From the NCBI GenBank assembly GCA_026393455.1, contig JAPLAE010000061.1:1-64000 (forward strand): a stretch of 64,000 nt of DNA. The letters are read 5' to 3'. This stretch comes from Actinomycetota bacterium (lineage in GTDB: Bacteria > Actinomycetota > Acidimicrobiia > Acidimicrobiales > Acidimicrobilacustridaceae). Shown in pieces: positions 1 through 10,566 of this stretch. The notes under the pieces are model-generated. The model had not been told where the DNA came from. It searched no databases and saw nothing but the letters and a program-made list of their open reading frames with translations. The translations under genes were made by a program, and so were the position numbers. Within the stretch, counting starts at the first letter, position 1; every line of letters starts with the position of its first letter.

Positions 1-165
1 CCGCACAGTCTTCGTTGTTTGGAGCGATTCCTACAAGACGTTTGAAGGAAAATGCACAGGGCTTATCGACGCACTCTCTGCGGTACGACCGCCACAACTG
101 CTGATGGCTGAGAATGGTGGACGGTACTTCGAGCACGCTTCGCTTATGCGGTTTGCGCCGCCAGC

Positions 166-1287
166 ATGACTGTATCGATGACCTCCCAGTATCGGAAGTA
201 CGCAATCGATCTCAAAGAGGTACTACTGCCTTGGTTTACGACACGCGTCTTAATTGGGGCGGGCTTTATCGTTGCCTATGCAGCATCGGAACATCTGGTT
301 CCGACCGACAAGCCAAATGTTCTTTCTGAGGGACTCATAGCGTGGGACGGCACTTGGTATCGCGATATAGCGATGCATGGGTACGGGAATGATTTAGCCG
401 GCCTTCGGTTTTTCCCACTCTTCCCCGTGCTTGGGCGCGCTTTTTCGGTGGTCACGTTTGGGCGCGCTGATGTCGCGCTCATAGTGATCGCCAATATCGC
501 TGCTCTCTTTCTGGCGATAGGGGTGCGCCGCCTTGTGCTCTTCGAGCGCGGCTCACGCGAGCTCGCAAACCGAGCAGTTTGGATGGTCTGTCTCTTCCCC
601 GGAGCGTTTGTTCTCGCATGGGGATATGCCGAATCGATTTGGCTGTGTGCTGCAGTGGCGGGATTTTGGGCTATCCGATCGCGACGCTGGGGATGGGCAA
701 TTGTCGCAGGGCTCATTTTGGGGTTCTCACGCCCGTTAGGAATCGCGTTTGCAGTTCCAGCACTGATCGAGTGCGCTCGAGTCTGGCGGCATGCGAAGAC
801 CAACGAACGTGCCCTCGGCGTCGCCGCAGTTACATCGCCATTTCTTGCCACTGGGGCGTATCTCTTTTGGGTAGGAAAAGAATTTGGCGACGCTTGGCTT
901 CCATTCACAGTGCAGAACAATCTCCGCGGCGTCTCGATGAATCCATTATCGAGAATATGGGAGGGCTTTTCGCAAATGTTTGGCGCACAGCGGCTTGGCG
1001 ACGGACTACACATCCCATTCGCTCTTGCCTTTATTGCTCTGCTCGTTTTCACATTCCGATGGTGGCCGGTTTCCTACGGTCTTTTCGCAGCGGTAGTGCT
1101 CACCGCTGCCCTCGGTGCTGAGAATCTCAATTCGCTTGAGCGATATGGAATCAACGCATTCCCGCTTGCGCTCACATTGGCTGTAGCAACACAGCACCAG
1201 CGGTCAGAACGTGTGGTTACGACAGTCCTTGCCGGTGGCGTGGTCGCGCTTAGCGCGCTCGCCTGGACCGGTGCCTACGTTCCCTGA
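166..1287 (+). CDS. Multi-pass membrane glycosyltransferase, PIG-V / GPI-mannosyltransferase-like
   Basis: 373 aa, many hydrophobic helices; N-terminal WDGTWYRDIAMHGY motif and FFPLFPVLGR typical of PIG-V-like mannosyltransferases. Confidence 0.7.
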   Translation: MTVSMTSQYRKYAIDLKEVLLPWFTTRVLIGAGFIVAYAASEHLVPTDKPNVLSEGLIAWDGTWYRDIAMHGYGNDLAGLRFFPLFPVLGRAFSVVTFGRADVALIVIANIAALFLAIGVRRLVLFERGSRELANRAVWMVCLFPGAFVLAWGYAESIWLCAAVAGFWAIRSRRWGWAIVAGLILGFSRPLGIAFAVPALIECARVWRHAKTNERALGVAAVTSPFLATGAYLFWVGKEFGDAWLPFTVQNNLRGVSMNPLSRIWEGFSQMFGAQRLGDGLHIPFALAFIALLVFTFRWWPVSYGLFAAVVLTAALGAENLNSLERYGINAFPLALTLAVATQHQRSERVVTTVLAGGVVALSALAWTGAYVP

Positions 1288-1328
1288 CTGTCGACACGCA
1301 GCGGTTGTTGCTGCGCGAGGATGTGGGT

Positions 1329-1535
1329 ATGGGCACTGACCTCTTCGACACCGCTCCACTCGATTTCGTGTGTCCCCGGTGTGCATTAGCCACGAGCGCG
1401 CGCTTCTATGGGCCATGTGATGATTGCCGCAACGGCATGCGAGCAACGTTGGGCTCGGCTCCTCGTGAAGTAGAAGCCGATGCTTATGAGCCAAAGATGA
1501 ATGTCGTTCCGAATTCGGTCGCTACAAAAGATTGA
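1329..1535 (+). CDS. Small zinc-ribbon-like hypothetical protein
   Basis: CPRC...CDDC paired cysteines; internal ATG at 1329 preferred to the ORF start at 1305. Confidence 0.45.
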   Translation: MGTDLFDTAPLDFVCPRCALATSARFYGPCDDCRNGMRATLGSAPREVEADAYEPKMNVVPNSVATKD

Positions 1536-1552
1536 CGATTCGGCGACTGCGA

Positions 1553-2029
1553 TTAGCTCTCGATTGCTATTTCTTCGATTGTCACAGTGGTCATCACGTC
1601 ACCAACTGCAATTGCCTTAACAACGTCGAGCCCAGCAATGGTGTGGCCGAAAAGGCTGTACTGCTTCGGAAGTCCGGGCTGGTCGCCGAGGCAGATGAAG
1701 AACTGAGAACCGTTGGTATCGGGACCGGAGTTCGCCATGGCAACGGCGCCATCGCGGTAGTTCCCCTGCACTGGCTCATCGGCAAACTTGTAACCCGGGC
1801 CACCGGTGCCGTTGCCTGTCGGGCATCCTCCCTGAATCACGAAGCCACTGACGACGCGATGAAAGGTGAGTCCGTCGTAGAAGCCGGAGCGAGCGAGGGT
1901 GACGAAATTGTTCACCGTCTTGGGCGCGATGCGAGGATCAAGATCCATCACGATCTCGCCCTTCGGGGTCGCGATCGTGACGCGGTAGATGGTTGACGTG
2001 TCGATTGTGAATTCAGGTGCGGATGCCAT
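1553..2029 (-). CDS. Peptidyl-prolyl cis-trans isomerase, cyclophilin type
   Basis: FHRVVSGFVIQGGCPTGNGTGGPGY, MANSGPDTNGSQFFI, LFGHTIAGLDVV cyclophilin motifs; start MASAPEF at 2029. Confidence 0.93.
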   Translation of the reverse strand: MASAPEFTIDTSTIYRVTIATPKGEIVMDLDPRIAPKTVNNFVTLARSGFYDGLTFHRVVSGFVIQGGCPTGNGTGGPGYKFADEPVQGNYRDGAVAMANSGPDTNGSQFFICLGDQPGLPKQYSLFGHTIAGLDVVKAIAVGDVMTTVTIEEIAIES

Positions 2030-2072
2030 GGGCGTATCGTGCCACAGACAGCGACCTCCTAGGCTCAAATTC

Positions 2073-2696
2073 ATGCCGCTCACGCATCAAGCCGCCTCGG
2101 AGGAGCTTGCTCGAGGCGACAAGATCATTCGCGGCCTAGTCGCTCGCCATGGTTTGATGAAGATCGGTGCGGCTCCCCCTGCCTCGAAAAGATTCGAATC
2201 GCTTGCGAATGCGATCGCTTCGCAGCAACTCAACGGTCGTGCCGCGGCGTCGATCTGGGCTCGAGTCAAGGGCCTTGTCGATGGTCCGTTCACGGCCGAG
2301 GCTGTCCGCACAGTGCCAGTTAGGCAATTGCGTGAAGCAGGTTTGTCAGGAGCAAAGTGTGCGTCTCTTCTCGACCTGGCCGATCAGGTCTCCGATGGTC
2401 GGGTCCGGTTGGATCGCATTGGCCGATTAACCGACGATGAAGTGGTGGATCACCTCGTCGGCGTGCGCGGGATTGGGCCGTGGACGGCGCAGATGTTTTT
2501 AATGTTCACGCTTCGCAGGCTTGATGTCTGGCCATCGGGCGATTACGGGGTTCGAAATGGTTATGGCCGCGCATTCAACGGAGGCGTTATGCCCACCGCA
2601 CGCGAAATTGCGCCCCTAGGCGATCGTTTCGCTCCGTATCGCAGCGTGGCGGCTTGGTATTGCTGGGCCGCGGCTGATGACCCCGAGTATCGCTGA
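2073..2696 (+). CDS. DNA-3-methyladenine glycosylase II / HhH-GPD family (AlkA-like)
   Basis: HhH-GPD region VGVRGIGPWTAQMFLMFTLRRLDVWPSGDYGVRNGY; ATG at 2073 after TAGGCT-N7. Confidence 0.88.
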   Translation: MPLTHQAASEELARGDKIIRGLVARHGLMKIGAAPPASKRFESLANAIASQQLNGRAAASIWARVKGLVDGPFTAEAVRTVPVRQLREAGLSGAKCASLLDLADQVSDGRVRLDRIGRLTDDEVVDHLVGVRGIGPWTAQMFLMFTLRRLDVWPSGDYGVRNGYGRAFNGGVMPTAREIAPLGDRFAPYRSVAAWYCWAAADDPEYR

Positions 2697-2702
2697 AGGC
2701 CC

Positions 2703-3716
2703 TCAGAGCGTGACGGGTGTGCCATGCAGTGGGAAGTGACACGCCACGTAGTGGTCGTCATCAACAGCAGTCATGACCGGTTCAACCTGTGCACACAACT
2801 CTTGAGCATTCGGGCATCTGGTCCGGAAGCGACATCCACTTGGCGGCGCTACGGGCGAGGGGATCTCGCCTGACAATCCTGCGAAATCGCCCTTCGGTGC
2901 ATCGGGATCCGGGTGGGGGATTGAGTCCAAAAGCGTCTTGGTGTACGGATGAGCCGGTGTCGAATACAGGGCATCGGGGTCACCCACCTCGCAGAGTTTG
3001 CCCAGATACATCACGGCAACGCGATCGCTTACGTTCTTCACCACGGCGAGATCATGAGCGATGAAGAGCATCGTGAGACCGTGTTGTTCTTTTAGATCCT
3101 GAAGAAGGTTGAGAATCTGGGCTTGCACCGACACGTCGAGGGCTGACACTGGTTCGTCGCAAATAAGTAATTTCGGCTCGAGCATGAGTGATCGAGCAAT
3201 GCAGATTCGTTGACACTGCCCGCCCGAGAATTCTGATGGACGGCGAGAGCGTGCGCCCTCGGGATCGATGCCGACCGATTCAAGAGTGCGGTCAACAAGT
3301 TCGTACTGTTCCGCTGTTGTTCCGCGTTTCCAAATTTTAAGGGGTTCGGCGACGATGTCGGTCACCTTGCGTCGAGGATTCAACGAAGAAATCGGATCCT
3401 GAAAGATCATCTGCATCTGCGGACGAAGCTCTCGAAGATCGGACCCGGATAATTCGGTGAGGTTCCTCTGTTCGAGGAAGACGGATCCAGAGGTTGGCGA
3501 AGGCATCTGCATAAGGGCGCGACCTGTTGTCGACTTGCCCGATCCGGATTCACCGACAAGGCCGAGAGTCTCGCCTGGAAGAAGATCCAAACTGACATCA
3601 CTTACAGCGTGGACCTTCAACCCTGTCGAGCCGATTGGAAATTCCACGACCAAGTTTTCCGCGCGCAGAATGGCTGCTGATGCGTTTCGCAAATGAGCGG
3701 TGCCCGATCCAGCCAC
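2703..3716 (-). CDS. Peptide/oligopeptide ABC transporter ATP-binding protein (OppF/DppF type)
   Basis: Walker [15 protein letters not shown], signature [10 protein letters not shown], Walker [14 protein letters not shown]-terminal [13 protein letters not shown] start overlaps the upstream stop (TAGTG) at 3716. Confidence 0.92.
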   Translation of the reverse strand: MAGSGTAHLRNASAAILRAENLVVEFPIGSTGLKVHAVSDVSLDLLPGETLGLVGESGSGKSTTGRALMQMPSPTSGSVFLEQRNLTELSGSDLRELRPQMQMIFQDPISSLNPRRKVTDIVAEPLKIWKRGTTAEQYELVDRTLESVGIDPEGARSRRPSEFSGGQCQRICIARSLMLEPKLLICDEPVSALDVSVQAQILNLLQDLKEQHGLTMLFIAHDLAVVKNVSDRVAVMYLGKLCEVGDPDALYSTPAHPYTKTLLDSIPHPDPDAPKGDFAGLSGEIPSPVAPPSGCRFRTRCPNAQELCAQVEPVMTAVDDDHYVACHFPLHGTPVTL

Positions 3717-4804
3717 TAGCGATCTCCTACTGATGACATTGAGCCAGGCGCCGGAATGCCGACGGGAACGCCAGCGGCAAGATTGCGAGCAAGGGCTTCT
3801 CGATTCGCTTCGGTTCCCACCGGATACCAGCAACGCCAAGCGTGGCCGTTCTCTCTTTCGAGCGGTGGTTCCTCCACAAGACATTTTTCTTGGACATAGC
3901 GACAACGAGGAGCGAAGTTGCACCCATTTGGAGGTGAGAGAAGATTTGGCGGCCGGCCTGGGATCGCCTCTAGGCGCGTATGACTCGGACTCTCGATACG
4001 AGGTATCGAGCGCAGAAGTGCCTCGGTGTAGGGCATTCGAACATTACGGAACAACTCAGTCGTAGGCGCTTGTTCGACGACCTTGCCGCCGTACATCACC
4101 ATGATCTCGTCGGTTCGACAGGCGACTACGCCAAGGTCATGGCTCACGAGGATCATTGCCATGTGCCGGTCGCGCTGAAGGTCATCGAGCAAGTCGAGTA
4201 TCTGTGCCTGCACCGTGACATCGAGTGCGGTCGTTGGTTCGTCGGCGAAGAGAATCTTCGGTCCGCAGGCGAGAGCGATAGCGATGGTGACGCGCTGACG
4301 CATGCCGCCGGAAAGTTGATGCGGGTATTCGCTGAGGCGACGATCGGGCTCGGGGATGCCGACCTGGCGCAGAAGTGCAGCGGCCGTGGCCTTGGCCTCG
4401 TCTTTGTCGACTCCGAGGTGATGTCGAAGCGACTCGGTGATTTGCTTGCCGATCTTCATAACGGGATTGAGTGAGGTCATGGGATCTTGGAAAACCATGG
4501 CCATTTCGGCGCCCCACACCTTGCTCATCTGCTTTTCGTTGTAGGAGATGACGTCTTCACCTTCATAGAGGACGTGACCTTCGCGAATGACATTGCGTTT
4601 GGGAAGTAAACCCATGATCGAGCGTGCGAGAACAGTCTTACCCGATCCCGATTCACCCACGACCCCGAGTGTCTTGCCTCGATCGAGAACGAAGGAGACG
4701 TCGTCGACCGCATGGACAACGCCATGTTCTGTGCGAAACGAGGTAGAGAGGTTCTTCACCTCGAGTAGTGGTGAGTTCTGCGCATTCGGAGAGGCGTCGG
4801 TCAT
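3716..4804 (-). CDS. Peptide/oligopeptide ABC transporter ATP-binding protein (OppD/DppD type)
   Basis: GESGSGKTVLARS, QLSGGMRQRV, ILFADEPTTALD, C-terminal CNFAPRCRYVQEKC. Confidence 0.93.
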   Translation of the reverse strand: MTDASPNAQNSPLLEVKNLSTSFRTEHGVVHAVDDVSFVLDRGKTLGVVGESGSGKTVLARSIMGLLPKRNVIREGHVLYEGEDVISYNEKQMSKVWGAEMAMVFQDPMTSLNPVMKIGKQITESLRHHLGVDKDEAKATAAALLRQVGIPEPDRRLSEYPHQLSGGMRQRVTIAIALACGPKILFADEPTTALDVTVQAQILDLLDDLQRDRHMAMILVSHDLGVVACRTDEIMVMYGGKVVEQAPTTELFRNVRMPYTEALLRSIPRIESPSHTRLEAIPGRPPNLLSPPNGCNFAPRCRYVQEKCLVEEPPLERENGHAWRCWYPVGTEANREALARNLAAGVPVGIPAPGSMSSVGDR

Positions 4805-4806
4805 GA

Positions 4807-5787
4807 TCAGCCCTCCTTCACATCGGTATATTCACGAATTCGATCGCCAGAGAAATTCAGTGCAAGAACGGTGAGAAACAGGACGGCGCTCGGAATGAGA
4901 GAGATCCAAGGAGCGCCGTTTTCGAGTGCTGGCTTGCCACTCACAATCATGTTTCCCCAAGTTGCTGTTGATGCAGCGTCGATCGACAGACCGAGGAAGG
5001 ACAATCCGCCCTCTGCAACCATTGCTACAGCGATGGCGATAATTGAAAAGGAAAGCAGAGGCGGAACGATATTCGGCAGGATTTCTCGCCGCAGGATCCG
5101 AACGTGGCTTGCGCCAAGTGATCTAGCGGCGGTGACGAATTCCCGCTGACCGAAGATGAGCGCATTTGCTCGTACGAGACGCGCGGTGGGGGCGATGGCA
5201 ACGATGCCGAGAGCAATCGAGACGGTGAGGATCGTCTTTGAATTGGTGAAGTTCACAATGGCCAAAGCGAGAAGCAGGGCAGGAAACGAAAGCAACACGT
5301 CCATTGCCACCATCAAGACAGTTTCGGTCTTGCCCCGCAGGTAGCCGGCAGCGACACCAACGGCTGTGCCTATAACGCCCCCGAAGAGAATCGAGAGGAA
5401 CCCGACAGCGAGTGACGCTCGTGCGCCCCAGATGACTCGACAGAAAATATCCCGACCGAGCGCGTCGGTACCGAACCAGAACTGACTGCCCGGCGCAATA
5501 CGCGGACGCCCAACAATCTTGGAGGGATTTTTGATTGGAAGCCACGGAGCGGTGACGGCGAGAACGAGAACCAGAATGAAGAACCCGGCTGCAAACCAGA
5601 AAAAAAGACCCAAGCGCTTTTTGGGTCTTGCTCCATCGATCTGGTCGGGATCGAGTTTGCGAAGCGCTTCAAGACCATGCGCGTCACTATCAGCAATCCG
5701 TGTCACCTCGGTGGCGAGGTCGCCACTTGCGGCAAAGACCGAATCTACGGCTGGTCGACCGGCGTTGTCAGGCGAGGGCGCGGGCAT
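4807..5787 (-). CDS. Peptide/oligopeptide ABC transporter permease (OppC/DppC type)
   Basis: FGTDALGRDIFCRVIWGARASL and AARSLGASHVRILRREILPN permease motifs. Confidence 0.92.
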   Translation of the reverse strand: MPAPSPDNAGRPAVDSVFAASGDLATEVTRIADSDAHGLEALRKLDPDQIDGARPKKRLGLFFWFAAGFFILVLVLAVTAPWLPIKNPSKIVGRPRIAPGSQFWFGTDALGRDIFCRVIWGARASLAVGFLSILFGGVIGTAVGVAAGYLRGKTETVLMVAMDVLLSFPALLLALAIVNFTNSKTILTVSIALGIVAIAPTARLVRANALIFGQREFVTAARSLGASHVRILRREILPNIVPPLLSFSIIAIAVAMVAEGGLSFLGLSIDAASTATWGNMIVSGKPALENGAPWISLIPSAVLFLTVLALNFSGDRIREYTDVKEG

Positions 5788-6721
5788 GACGAATCCTGGG
5801 GTCGAGGGCGGCGTAGAGAAGGTCTACAAGGAAATTCAAAAGCACGTAGGCGCAGGCAATGACGACGATCGCGCCTTGCACTGGGACGTAGTCCTGACCC
5901 TGGATGGCAGCGTAGGTGTAACCGCCCAAACCATTCAGGCCGAAGATGACTTCGAGGATGATGGTGCCACCTACAAGCCGGCCGAAGTTCAGACCGATCA
6001 CTGTGATGAGCGAAAACGTTGAAGGCTTGAATGCATGCCCATACAACACTCTGCGCGGAGACATGCCTTTGGCACGAGCCATAGCGATGTAGTCCTCTTG
6101 CATCGTGGCGATGAGGTCGGTGCGCAGAAGTCGCATGTACACCGCCATTTCAGCAACGGCGAGGCAGATTGCGGGAATGGTGAGTGAAGCAAGACTCTTG
6201 AGTGGGTCGTCGCTGAAGGCCGTGTATCCGGTTGCGTTACCGATCCCTAATGTCACTGGGAAGATCCAAATGAGCAACATGGCCATGACGAAGTTTGGGA
6301 TTGCTAACAGCATGAACAAGGTCCCGCTCGAAAATCGATCGAGGATCCCTCCGGCCCGTTTTGCGGCTGCGAACGCTAAGGGTACTGACACAAGTAGCGC
6401 CAGGAACTGCGAGTAAAGAAGCAATTCGATCGTTACGGGCATCCGCTGAGCAAGGGCTTCTGAAACTGGTTGAGCGTTCCGAGCTGAGTTGCCGAGATCG
6501 CCAGATACGGCGTTGCCGAGCCAACGCACGTAGCGAACGGGCATCGGATCATTGAGATGAAACTCGATCCGCTTTTGATCGACGCATTCTTGGCCACCGG
6601 CCCCCGCGCACAGTCGCGTAGCGGTGTCTCCAGGAAGAAGTTCGAGAAGCAGGAACGACAGGAACGTCACGCACAGCAACACAACTACGAGTTGCGCCAG
6701 CTTCCTGCGTACGAACCTCAT
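5768..6721 (-). CDS. Peptide/oligopeptide ABC transporter permease (OppB/DppB type)
   Basis: LLELLPGDTAT N-terminus; YIAMARAKGMSPRRVLYGHAFKPS EAA-like loop; overlaps oppC-like CDS. Confidence 0.9.
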   Translation of the reverse strand: MRFVRRKLAQLVVVLLCVTFLSFLLLELLPGDTATRLCAGAGGQECVDQKRIEFHLNDPMPVRYVRWLGNAVSGDLGNSARNAQPVSEALAQRMPVTIELLLYSQFLALLVSVPLAFAAAKRAGGILDRFSSGTLFMLLAIPNFVMAMLLIWIFPVTLGIGNATGYTAFSDDPLKSLASLTIPAICLAVAEMAVYMRLLRTDLIATMQEDYIAMARAKGMSPRRVLYGHAFKPSTFSLITVIGLNFGRLVGGTIILEVIFGLNGLGGYTYAAIQGQDYVPVQGAIVVIACAYVLLNFLVDLLYAALDPRIRHARALA

Positions 6722-6949
6722 CGTGAAGCCTCAAGAGTGTGTGGATCGGGTTTTGGTGACATATATCTAGGGTTCTCGGGATGTAACTCGCGAGAGCAAA
6801 CCTCCCCCGTGTGACCTACGCCACAGATCGGAAACTAGGCACCACCTTCCGAGCTGTCAACTACCACGAGACTAGTTGACCCATTGAACCAAGGGTTCCC
6901 GGTCCCACGAAAAATGAGGTGGCTGTCGAACCGCCCACTTCGTCTCAAT

Positions 6950-7708
6950 TCACCATTGCGCTCTCGACTCGAGAACCTGCTTCAGAACTGCTGGGCGATC
7001 GGTCATGATGCCGTCAACGCCAAGGTCGAGGAGTCGACGCATTTCCTCGGGGTTGTCAATTGTCCAGACGTGTACCGGTACACCCAACCGATGAGCGCGT
7101 CGCACGAATCGCCTGTCAACAAGGGGGACTTTCCCGGCATGGGTGGGAACTTGAACGCAGTTATCTGCTGGTCGTGATCGGCCGAGCCCAAAACTTGATG
7201 CTCGTAGCTTGGCCACAGATCTCGGACCCATGGATGTGCAGACCGATTCCCCAAAACGCTCGCGGAACCTTTCAATGCGTCGATCAGAAAAGGAGCCGAT
7301 GCAGACTCGGTCAAGGGCGTGCAAACGTTGGAGGAGATCGGCTAACGGTTCGACTACTTCGTCATGCTTCGGATCGATATTGATGCGGAGGCCCGGCCAT
7401 GTATGCAGGAGATCCTCAAGCAAAGGAATCGGAGCAATCCCATCGATACGTGCGGCTGACACCTCAGACCACGGCAACTCGGCGATGAGACCAGTCCGAT
7501 CGGTGACTCGGTCGAGATGGTCATCGTGGAAAGCGATAACAACACCGTCAGCGGTGACGTGTGCATCTGTTTCGACATAACGAAAACCAAGATCGACGGC
7601 TTGCGAGAACGCTTCCATTGAGTTTTCTGGCCAATCTCCCGCACCGCCTCGGTGGGCGAAGGGGATTGGGCCCTCGTGGTCGAGATAGGCATGTGGGGGC
7701 GTGGCCAT
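6950..7708 (-). CDS. Glycerophosphodiester phosphodiesterase
   Basis: FAHRGGAGDWPENSMEAF, YVETDAHVTADGVVIAFHDDHLDRVT; leaderless-type TACGGT-N6-ATG. Confidence 0.92.
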   Translation of the reverse strand: MATPPHAYLDHEGPIPFAHRGGAGDWPENSMEAFSQAVDLGFRYVETDAHVTADGVVIAFHDDHLDRVTDRTGLIAELPWSEVSAARIDGIAPIPLLEDLLHTWPGLRINIDPKHDEVVEPLADLLQRLHALDRVCIGSFSDRRIERFRERFGESVCTSMGPRSVAKLRASSFGLGRSRPADNCVQVPTHAGKVPLVDRRFVRRAHRLGVPVHVWTIDNPEEMRRLLDLGVDGIMTDRPAVLKQVLESRAQW

Positions 7709-7766
7709 CCCCGCACCGTAGACGGCCGCGAGTAGGGAAGTCGGGGAGTGCCGATACCCTCACCAC

Positions 7767-8546
7767 GTGAGAAGAACTGATCGCTTCACAATGCTCATGT
7801 CTGGCGACGAAAGGTCGATCAACGTTGATGAAGCCGCCTTCCTTTTGGCGTCTCATTTCCACGAGGACCTGATTGTCGAAGATGGCATGGCTCATCTCGA
7901 TCGTTTGGCGCAAGGCTGCGGAGCTTCTCTCGACGCAGTTCGCACTCGCATCTTCGATGAACTCCAATTCAACGGGAACTCCTGCGGTTATTACGACCAG
8001 AACAATTCCTGTCTCGATTTCGTGATCGAGAAGCGTCTCGGAATACCAATCACACTTTCGATTGTTGTGATGTCTATTGGTCGTCGTGTCGGACGAACCT
8101 TCCATGGTGTCGGTATGCCCGGACATTTCCTTACGATGGACGCGGATTCAGGGACCTACATCGATGCATTCGACCAAGGCGCTTTGCTCGATGAATCGGG
8201 ATGTCAGCAATTGTTCAAACAGTTGCACGGACCAGATGCGCCTTGGCATCAATCGATGCTGGCACCGATCGGACCTCGTGGGATCGTCCGACGGATGCTC
8301 AACAATCTCGCCCAGGTAGCGACTCTTGAGAACGATCATCGGTCAAGAGTTATCGCCACTCGTCTGCGCAGTGTGCTGCCCGATGCTTCAATCTGGGAAC
8401 GAGCAGAACTTGCTCGTGCCTACGAGGCATCTGGCGACTTCGAAAAGGCCTCGTGTGTGCTTGAAGCCGTCGCCGCCGAAGCGCCCCCCGAGGAAGCGAC
8501 CGGTTTGCGTTTTGCGGCTTCCGCATTACGCGCTCGTTTGAACTGA
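7767..8546 (+). CDS. SirB1-family transglutaminase-like protein
   Basis: NSCLDFVIEKRLGIPITLSIVVMSIGRRVG...GVGMPGHFL, characteristic of the SirB1 N-terminal domain. Confidence 0.82.
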   Translation: MRRTDRFTMLMSGDERSINVDEAAFLLASHFHEDLIVEDGMAHLDRLAQGCGASLDAVRTRIFDELQFNGNSCGYYDQNNSCLDFVIEKRLGIPITLSIVVMSIGRRVGRTFHGVGMPGHFLTMDADSGTYIDAFDQGALLDESGCQQLFKQLHGPDAPWHQSMLAPIGPRGIVRRMLNNLAQVATLENDHRSRVIATRLRSVLPDASIWERAELARAYEASGDFEKASCVLEAVAAEAPPEEATGLRFAASALRARLN

Positions 8547-8602
8547 GTGCTTTGGAAATCAAATGATTCGGAGATGATCTTGCGCGCCGGTAGCGTGTAG
8601 GG

Positions 8603-10036
8603 ATGACCCGTCGTACAAAGATCATTGCTTCCATAGGCCCTGCCTCAGACGATCCGCGCGTGCTCAAGGGTCTGATGCAGTCCGGAATGGATATAGCGCG
8701 CATCAATCTTTCTCACGAATCGCTCGAACTAGCGCTTGAGCGCTACCACCGGATCCGTGCCGTCGCTGCTGATCTCGGCCGTCCGGTCGGCATCCTTGCC
8801 GACCTACCGGGCCCTAAAGTCCGCCTCGGCAAACTTCCCGGAGACGGAGTGCTTCTTGTCGACGGCCAGGAATTCCTCGTCACTCCTGGAACCGGATCGA
8901 GCACCTCAGACGTCTTCCAGGTTGACTACGAAGACCTACTGACCGACATACATGAAGGCGACCACTTGGTTTTCGGCGATGGAGCGGTGCAAGTGCTCGC
9001 TCTGGGTCGCCAAGGCGATCACCTCCGAGTTCGGGTGAATCACGGTGGTCACCTCACCGGTAGACCCGGAATCCATATCCCTTCTGACCGACTTCGTATC
9101 GCAACTCCAACTCCTGAAGATCTGCGTTTTCTCGACGCGTTTGTCGAAGTCGGCGTGGACATGGTTGCACTCTCTTTTGTGCGCTCCGCGCACGATGTTC
9201 GGCGAGTAGGAACTGAGCCCGCTCCGCGTGGACCAATGGTCATCGCCAAGATCGAAACTCGCGCTGCGGTGCAGAACCTGGCCTCAATCGTCGAAGTCGC
9301 CGACGCTGTGATGGTTGCGCGCGGCGACCTTGGCTCAGAATTCCCAATCGAGGAACTACCGCATCTGCAGAAGGAGATTATTCGGCGGTGTATCGCTGCT
9401 GGCCGCCCGGTTATTACGGCGACCCAGATGCTCGAGTCGATGATTCACTCTCCGAGCCCGACACGCGCCGAAGCCTCTGACGTTGCGAACGCGGTTTTCG
9501 ACGGATCATCTGCAGTCATGCTTTCAGGGGAGACCGCTATCGGCGACGATCCCGAGCATGTTGTCGATGTCATGGCCAGAATCGCTGCTCGGGCTGATGA
9601 GAAGTTCGACTACGCAGGATGGCCGACGCTTCTGGCCTCCCTTCAACTAGCGACCGGCGATAGCGCTGAATCTCGCGTGACCAATGCCGTTACCTCTGCC
9701 GCTCAGCGCGCAGCGAGCGAAATCGGAGCGGCGGCAATTCTGTGTATCTCGCAAAGTGGGTTCACTGTTCGTTCGGTCGCTCGCTTTAGGCCGAAGGCAA
9801 AAATCCTCGGATTTTCGTCAGATCCACGAACCATCAATCAGCTGACGCTGAGTTGGGGTACCACCCCGTATCACCTCGAAGCCACGGGTAGTGCTGATGA
9901 ACTCACCGACGAGGCGATCGCCCTTGCCCGTTCAAAGGGCGAGATACATCCCGGCGATCTCGTCGTTGTCGTCGGAGGTTCTCGTTTCTCAAAGGGTCGA
10001 GTCACAGACACCGTCCGTGTTGTCGAAGTCCCATAA
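8603..10036 (+). CDS. pyk: Pyruvate kinase
   Basis: TKIIASIGPAS, MDIARINLSH, VMVARGDLGSE, VITATQMLESMIHSPSPTRAEASDVANAVFDG. Confidence 0.98.
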   Translation: MTRRTKIIASIGPASDDPRVLKGLMQSGMDIARINLSHESLELALERYHRIRAVAADLGRPVGILADLPGPKVRLGKLPGDGVLLVDGQEFLVTPGTGSSTSDVFQVDYEDLLTDIHEGDHLVFGDGAVQVLALGRQGDHLRVRVNHGGHLTGRPGIHIPSDRLRIATPTPEDLRFLDAFVEVGVDMVALSFVRSAHDVRRVGTEPAPRGPMVIAKIETRAAVQNLASIVEVADAVMVARGDLGSEFPIEELPHLQKEIIRRCIAAGRPVITATQMLESMIHSPSPTRAEASDVANAVFDGSSAVMLSGETAIGDDPEHVVDVMARIAARADEKFDYAGWPTLLASLQLATGDSAESRVTNAVTSAAQRAASEIGAAAILCISQSGFTVRSVARFRPKAKILGFSSDPRTINQLTLSWGTTPYHLEATGSADELTDEAIALARSKGEIHPGDLVVVVGGSRFSKGRVTDTVRVVEVP

Positions 10037-10116
10037 TTCGTAACGAGTGTGAATTCGTCTTCACCTTGTGATTTCGAGAGCGTGTGAACAGTCAGAAGAT
10101 CTCGTAGCGTGAAGCC

Positions 10117-10563
10117 GTGACCGATTCCCGACCAATCAACCTTTCGACCTCGGGTCCGCCCGAGGCCGTACTTCCCGAAGAACCAGCTGCGCTTCGCCAT
10201 GCACTTGAACAAGCGCAAAACAGCGAAGAGAACCGCTTAGGGCTCCTTGGAGACATTGCCGGTCGAGCCCCTCGGTCGAGCAGTGTTTGGGCAGCGATGG
10301 GTGAGAGCGCATCATCGACCATCGAGGCCTATGCCTATTTCCGCGTCGGGTATCACAGAGGTCTTGATGCGTTGCGGGCAAATGGGTGGCGAGGTTCTGG
10401 TTATGTTCGTTGGGCGAATCCTTCGAACCGTGGGTTCCTCTCATGTCTCGCCGGGCTCGCACGATGCGCATCGTTGATCGGCGAGGAGGACGAGGCGGAG
10501 CGTTGCGAACTGTTTCTTCGTCAATGCGATCCCTCATGGCCTCCGACTGATTTTTCCGCCTGA
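10117..10563 (+). CDS. DUF3151-family conserved actinobacterial protein
   Basis: YFRVGYHRGLDALRANGWRGSGYVRWANPSNRGFLSCLAGLARCASLIGEEDEAERCELFL. Confidence 0.7.
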   Translation: MTDSRPINLSTSGPPEAVLPEEPAALRHALEQAQNSEENRLGLLGDIAGRAPRSSSVWAAMGESASSTIEAYAYFRVGYHRGLDALRANGWRGSGYVRWANPSNRGFLSCLAGLARCASLIGEEDEAERCELFLRQCDPSWPPTDFSA

Positions 10564-10566
10564 ACC

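Noticed and set aside
276-1052. Long antisense ORF (258 aa) opposite the mannosyltransferase
   Set aside because: Arg/Pro/Ser-rich shadow ORF typical of high-GC antisense frames; the sense protein has clear family motifs.
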